Assembly (NCBI GenBank): GCA_964640065.1
Contig: CAZXIE010000161.1
Coordinates: forward strand, 1 to 6,164
Reading direction: 5' to 3'
From: JAJRXG01 sp964640065
GTDB lineage: Bacteria > Bacteroidota > Bacteroidia > Chitinophagales > Saprospiraceae
DNA length: 6,164 nucleotides
A program made the translations under genes and the position numbers. Of this stretch, positions 4,670 to 6,164 are shown in pieces (the first letter of the stretch is position 1; each line of letters starts with the position of its first letter). The notes beneath the pieces are model-generated. The model was given only the letters and a program-made list of their open reading frames with translations. It had not been told where the DNA came from and ran no database searches.

Positions 4670-6164
4670 AGCGATTCTTGATTGTCCTTATATTAGTATT
4701 TGCTGCAGTATGTCTTAAAAGCCAAACTATTAAGGAGAACACAACATTAGACGCACTACTGAAATCCATCGCCCAAAACAAAAATATATCGATCATATAC
4801 AACCCAAAGGATATAAAAGCTGATAGACAAGCTGATCATATCTTGGCTATAATTAATGAGGAACAAATTTTACAGTCTCTCGCGACATACTACAATCTAG
4901 AGCTCTCAAGGAAGGACAATGTTTTCTTGCTTAGAGCTAAGCCACTATACAAAGTCTACGGTTACACTATAGATAGTACTCATGCAGAGGTATTACCTTT
5001 TGCATGGATACAAGTCATAGGAACTGACATCGCCCACAGTAGCAATGTAGATGGATATTATAATTTCGAACTACCGTCAGGCGAGCACTTCTTAGATCTG
5101 TCGTATATCGGCAGACCCCCTACAAGGATTAAACTTAGTGTCCAATCAGATACAAAACAAAATCTCAAACTCAACACTACTTCTACTCTTCCAGAAATTA
5201 TAATAAGCGAAGAAAAAAAGAAAAGCCCTTTTGCAAATAAGGCATCCTTCCAACATCAAGACCTTATGACCATCGCAGAAAACACACCTTCCGTAGGAGG
5301 CAGCAATGACCTTCTACAGACGTTAAGAATGTTACCTGGCATACAAAGTGGTGCTGGAGGCGTAGGAGGCCTCTCGATACGAGGAGGTGACAATGACCAG
5401 AATCTAATATTATTGGACGGTGTAGAAATATTCAACCCCTTTCACTCGCTTGGATTAACTTCCATCTTCACGCCTGAGACAATCAAAGACTTAAAAGTCT
5501 ACAAAGATCAGTTTCACCCAAGCTATGGCGATAGATCTTCATCTATCATTGATATAAGATTAAAAGAAGCGACTTCTAAACAATTTAAGATCAATGCAGG
5601 GATCAACAACCAAGATATATTCTTAAAAAGCGATATACCCCTAGGCCCCGAGTCATCTTCACTTCTAGCGTACGTCCGAACTACTACTGCCCCTTTCCAA
5701 TTCAATAAAATCATTCAACCCACCTTATTTCCTTTTCTTGAAACCCAAGGAAACATCTCATATCTAGATTTAATTATCAAGGCCAAACATGAACTTCACC
5801 CAAGACACAAACTATACTTTACGTTATTCAGGACGGGCGATCGTGTTAGAGGATTTTTTGAAGTTAATGAGGGGTCTAATTTTACAAAATTAGATGGCAA
5901 ATTATCCTTCTCTAATAATGTCATCAACGCACAGTTAAAATCAATGCTCTCAAAAAACCTATTCCTCACCACTTCTTTGAACGCTAATAACTATCAAAGT
6001 GATTCAGAGTTATTTGCTGAGGGTTTAGTAGATCAACCACCCAGCGAATTTAGATTATTCACAGATGTTACTTATAACAACAATAATATCGAGGGCAAAA
6101 TAGACTTGTCTTACTACTTAAAGAATACTGTGTCCTTTAAGGGTGGCATGGGTTATTCACTCAA
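4660..6164 (+). CDS. TonB-dependent outer-membrane receptor with STN and carboxypeptidase-regulatory-like domains (3' partial)
   Basis: The frame is open from the ATG at 4660 to the right edge: 501 codons plus two bases, with no stop. A signal peptide lies at about residues 1-22 (ERFLIVLILVFAAVCLKSQ). An STN domain follows at about 24-93 (TLDALLKSIAQNKNISIIYN, ending VFLLRAK), the signalling module that talks to FecR. A carboxypeptidase-regulatory-like beta-sandwich spans about 97-172 (YKVYGYTID, NVDGYYNFELPSGEH). A linker with LPEIIISEEKKK precedes the plug at about 213-310: LLQTLRMLPGIQSG, GLSIRGGDNDQNLILLDGV at 237-255, FNPFHSLGL, and YGDRSSSIIDIRLKE. The rest is the start of the beta-barrel. 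The role is TonB/ExbB-powered import of an unknown ligand across the outer membrane, coupled to sigma factor signalling. The plug resembles receptors often paired with DUF4249 lipoproteins rather than SusC. Complete family members usually have 750-950 residues, so perhaps a third or more of the protein is missing. Confidence 0.93.
   Translation, partial: MQLERFLIVLILVFAAVCLKSQTIKENTTLDALLKSIAQNKNISIIYNPKDIKADRQADHILAIINEEQILQSLATYYNLELSRKDNVFLLRAKPLYKVYGYTIDSTHAEVLPFAWIQVIGTDIAHSSNVDGYYNFELPSGEHFLDLSYIGRPPTRIKLSVQSDTKQNLKLNTTSTLPEIIISEEKKKSPFANKASFQHQDLMTIAENTPSVGGSNDLLQTLRMLPGIQSGAGGVGGLSIRGGDNDQNLILLDGVEIFNPFHSLGLTSIFTPETIKDLKVYKDQFHPSYGDRSSSIIDIRLKEATSKQFKINAGINNQDIFLKSDIPLGPESSSLLAYVRTTTAPFQFNKIIQPTLFPFLETQGNISYLDLIIKAKHELHPRHKLYFTLFRTGDRVRGFFEVNEGSNFTKLDGKLSFSNNVINAQLKSMLSKNLFLTTSLNANNYQSDSELFAEGLVDQPPSEFRLFTDVTYNNNNIEGKIDLSYYLKNTVSFKGGMGYSL

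Noticed and set aside
5523..5714. 63-codon open frame on the - strand
   Set aside because: It is antisense to well-conserved plug and early barrel sequence of the receptor and looks like a chance frame.

Overview
The window most likely comes from a member of the phylum Bacteroidota, of moderate to low G+C content. Four things point there: an ECF sigma factor, FecR-type anti-sigma factor and TonB-dependent receptor in the usual FecI-FecR-receptor order; a receptor with an STN domain and a carboxypeptidase-regulatory-like domain before the plug; two lipoproteins with acidic residues right after the lipobox cysteine; and A-rich start regions with little Shine-Dalgarno signal. All eight supported genes lie on the + strand, and I found no credible gene on the - strand.

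Region 1 (1-1260) is an A-rich block of three small genes. The first is a HigA-like antitoxin-type HTH protein cut by the left edge, and its frame runs through a (GAAA)6 tract. It is followed by a DUF3024 protein and, 17 bases later, a UPF0158 protein. The last two are recognisable families without a known function. The block looks like accessory or stress-related cargo.

Region 2 (1261-2911) holds two exported lipoproteins separated by non-coding stretches: an 83-residue cysteine-containing lipoprotein and a 365-residue lipoprotein whose C-terminal part resembles the heparin lyase I / polysaccharide lyase fold.

Region 3 (3068-6164) is a cell-surface signalling cassette: ECF sigma factor, then membrane anti-sigma factor, then TonB-dependent receptor. 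The receptor start overlaps the anti-sigma stop by 10 bases, and the receptor runs off the right edge. By the known logic of such systems, substrate at the receptor is signalled through its STN domain to periplasmic FecR. FecR then releases or activates the sigma factor, which transcribes the uptake genes. The receptor plug resembles a family often followed by a DUF4249 lipoprotein rather than a SusC/SusD pair. The substrate is unknown, and whether the upstream lyase-like lipoprotein belongs to this regulon is only inference.

No rRNA, tRNA, CRISPR array, insertion sequence or convincing terminator was seen. No gene-free stretch exceeds 300 bases.
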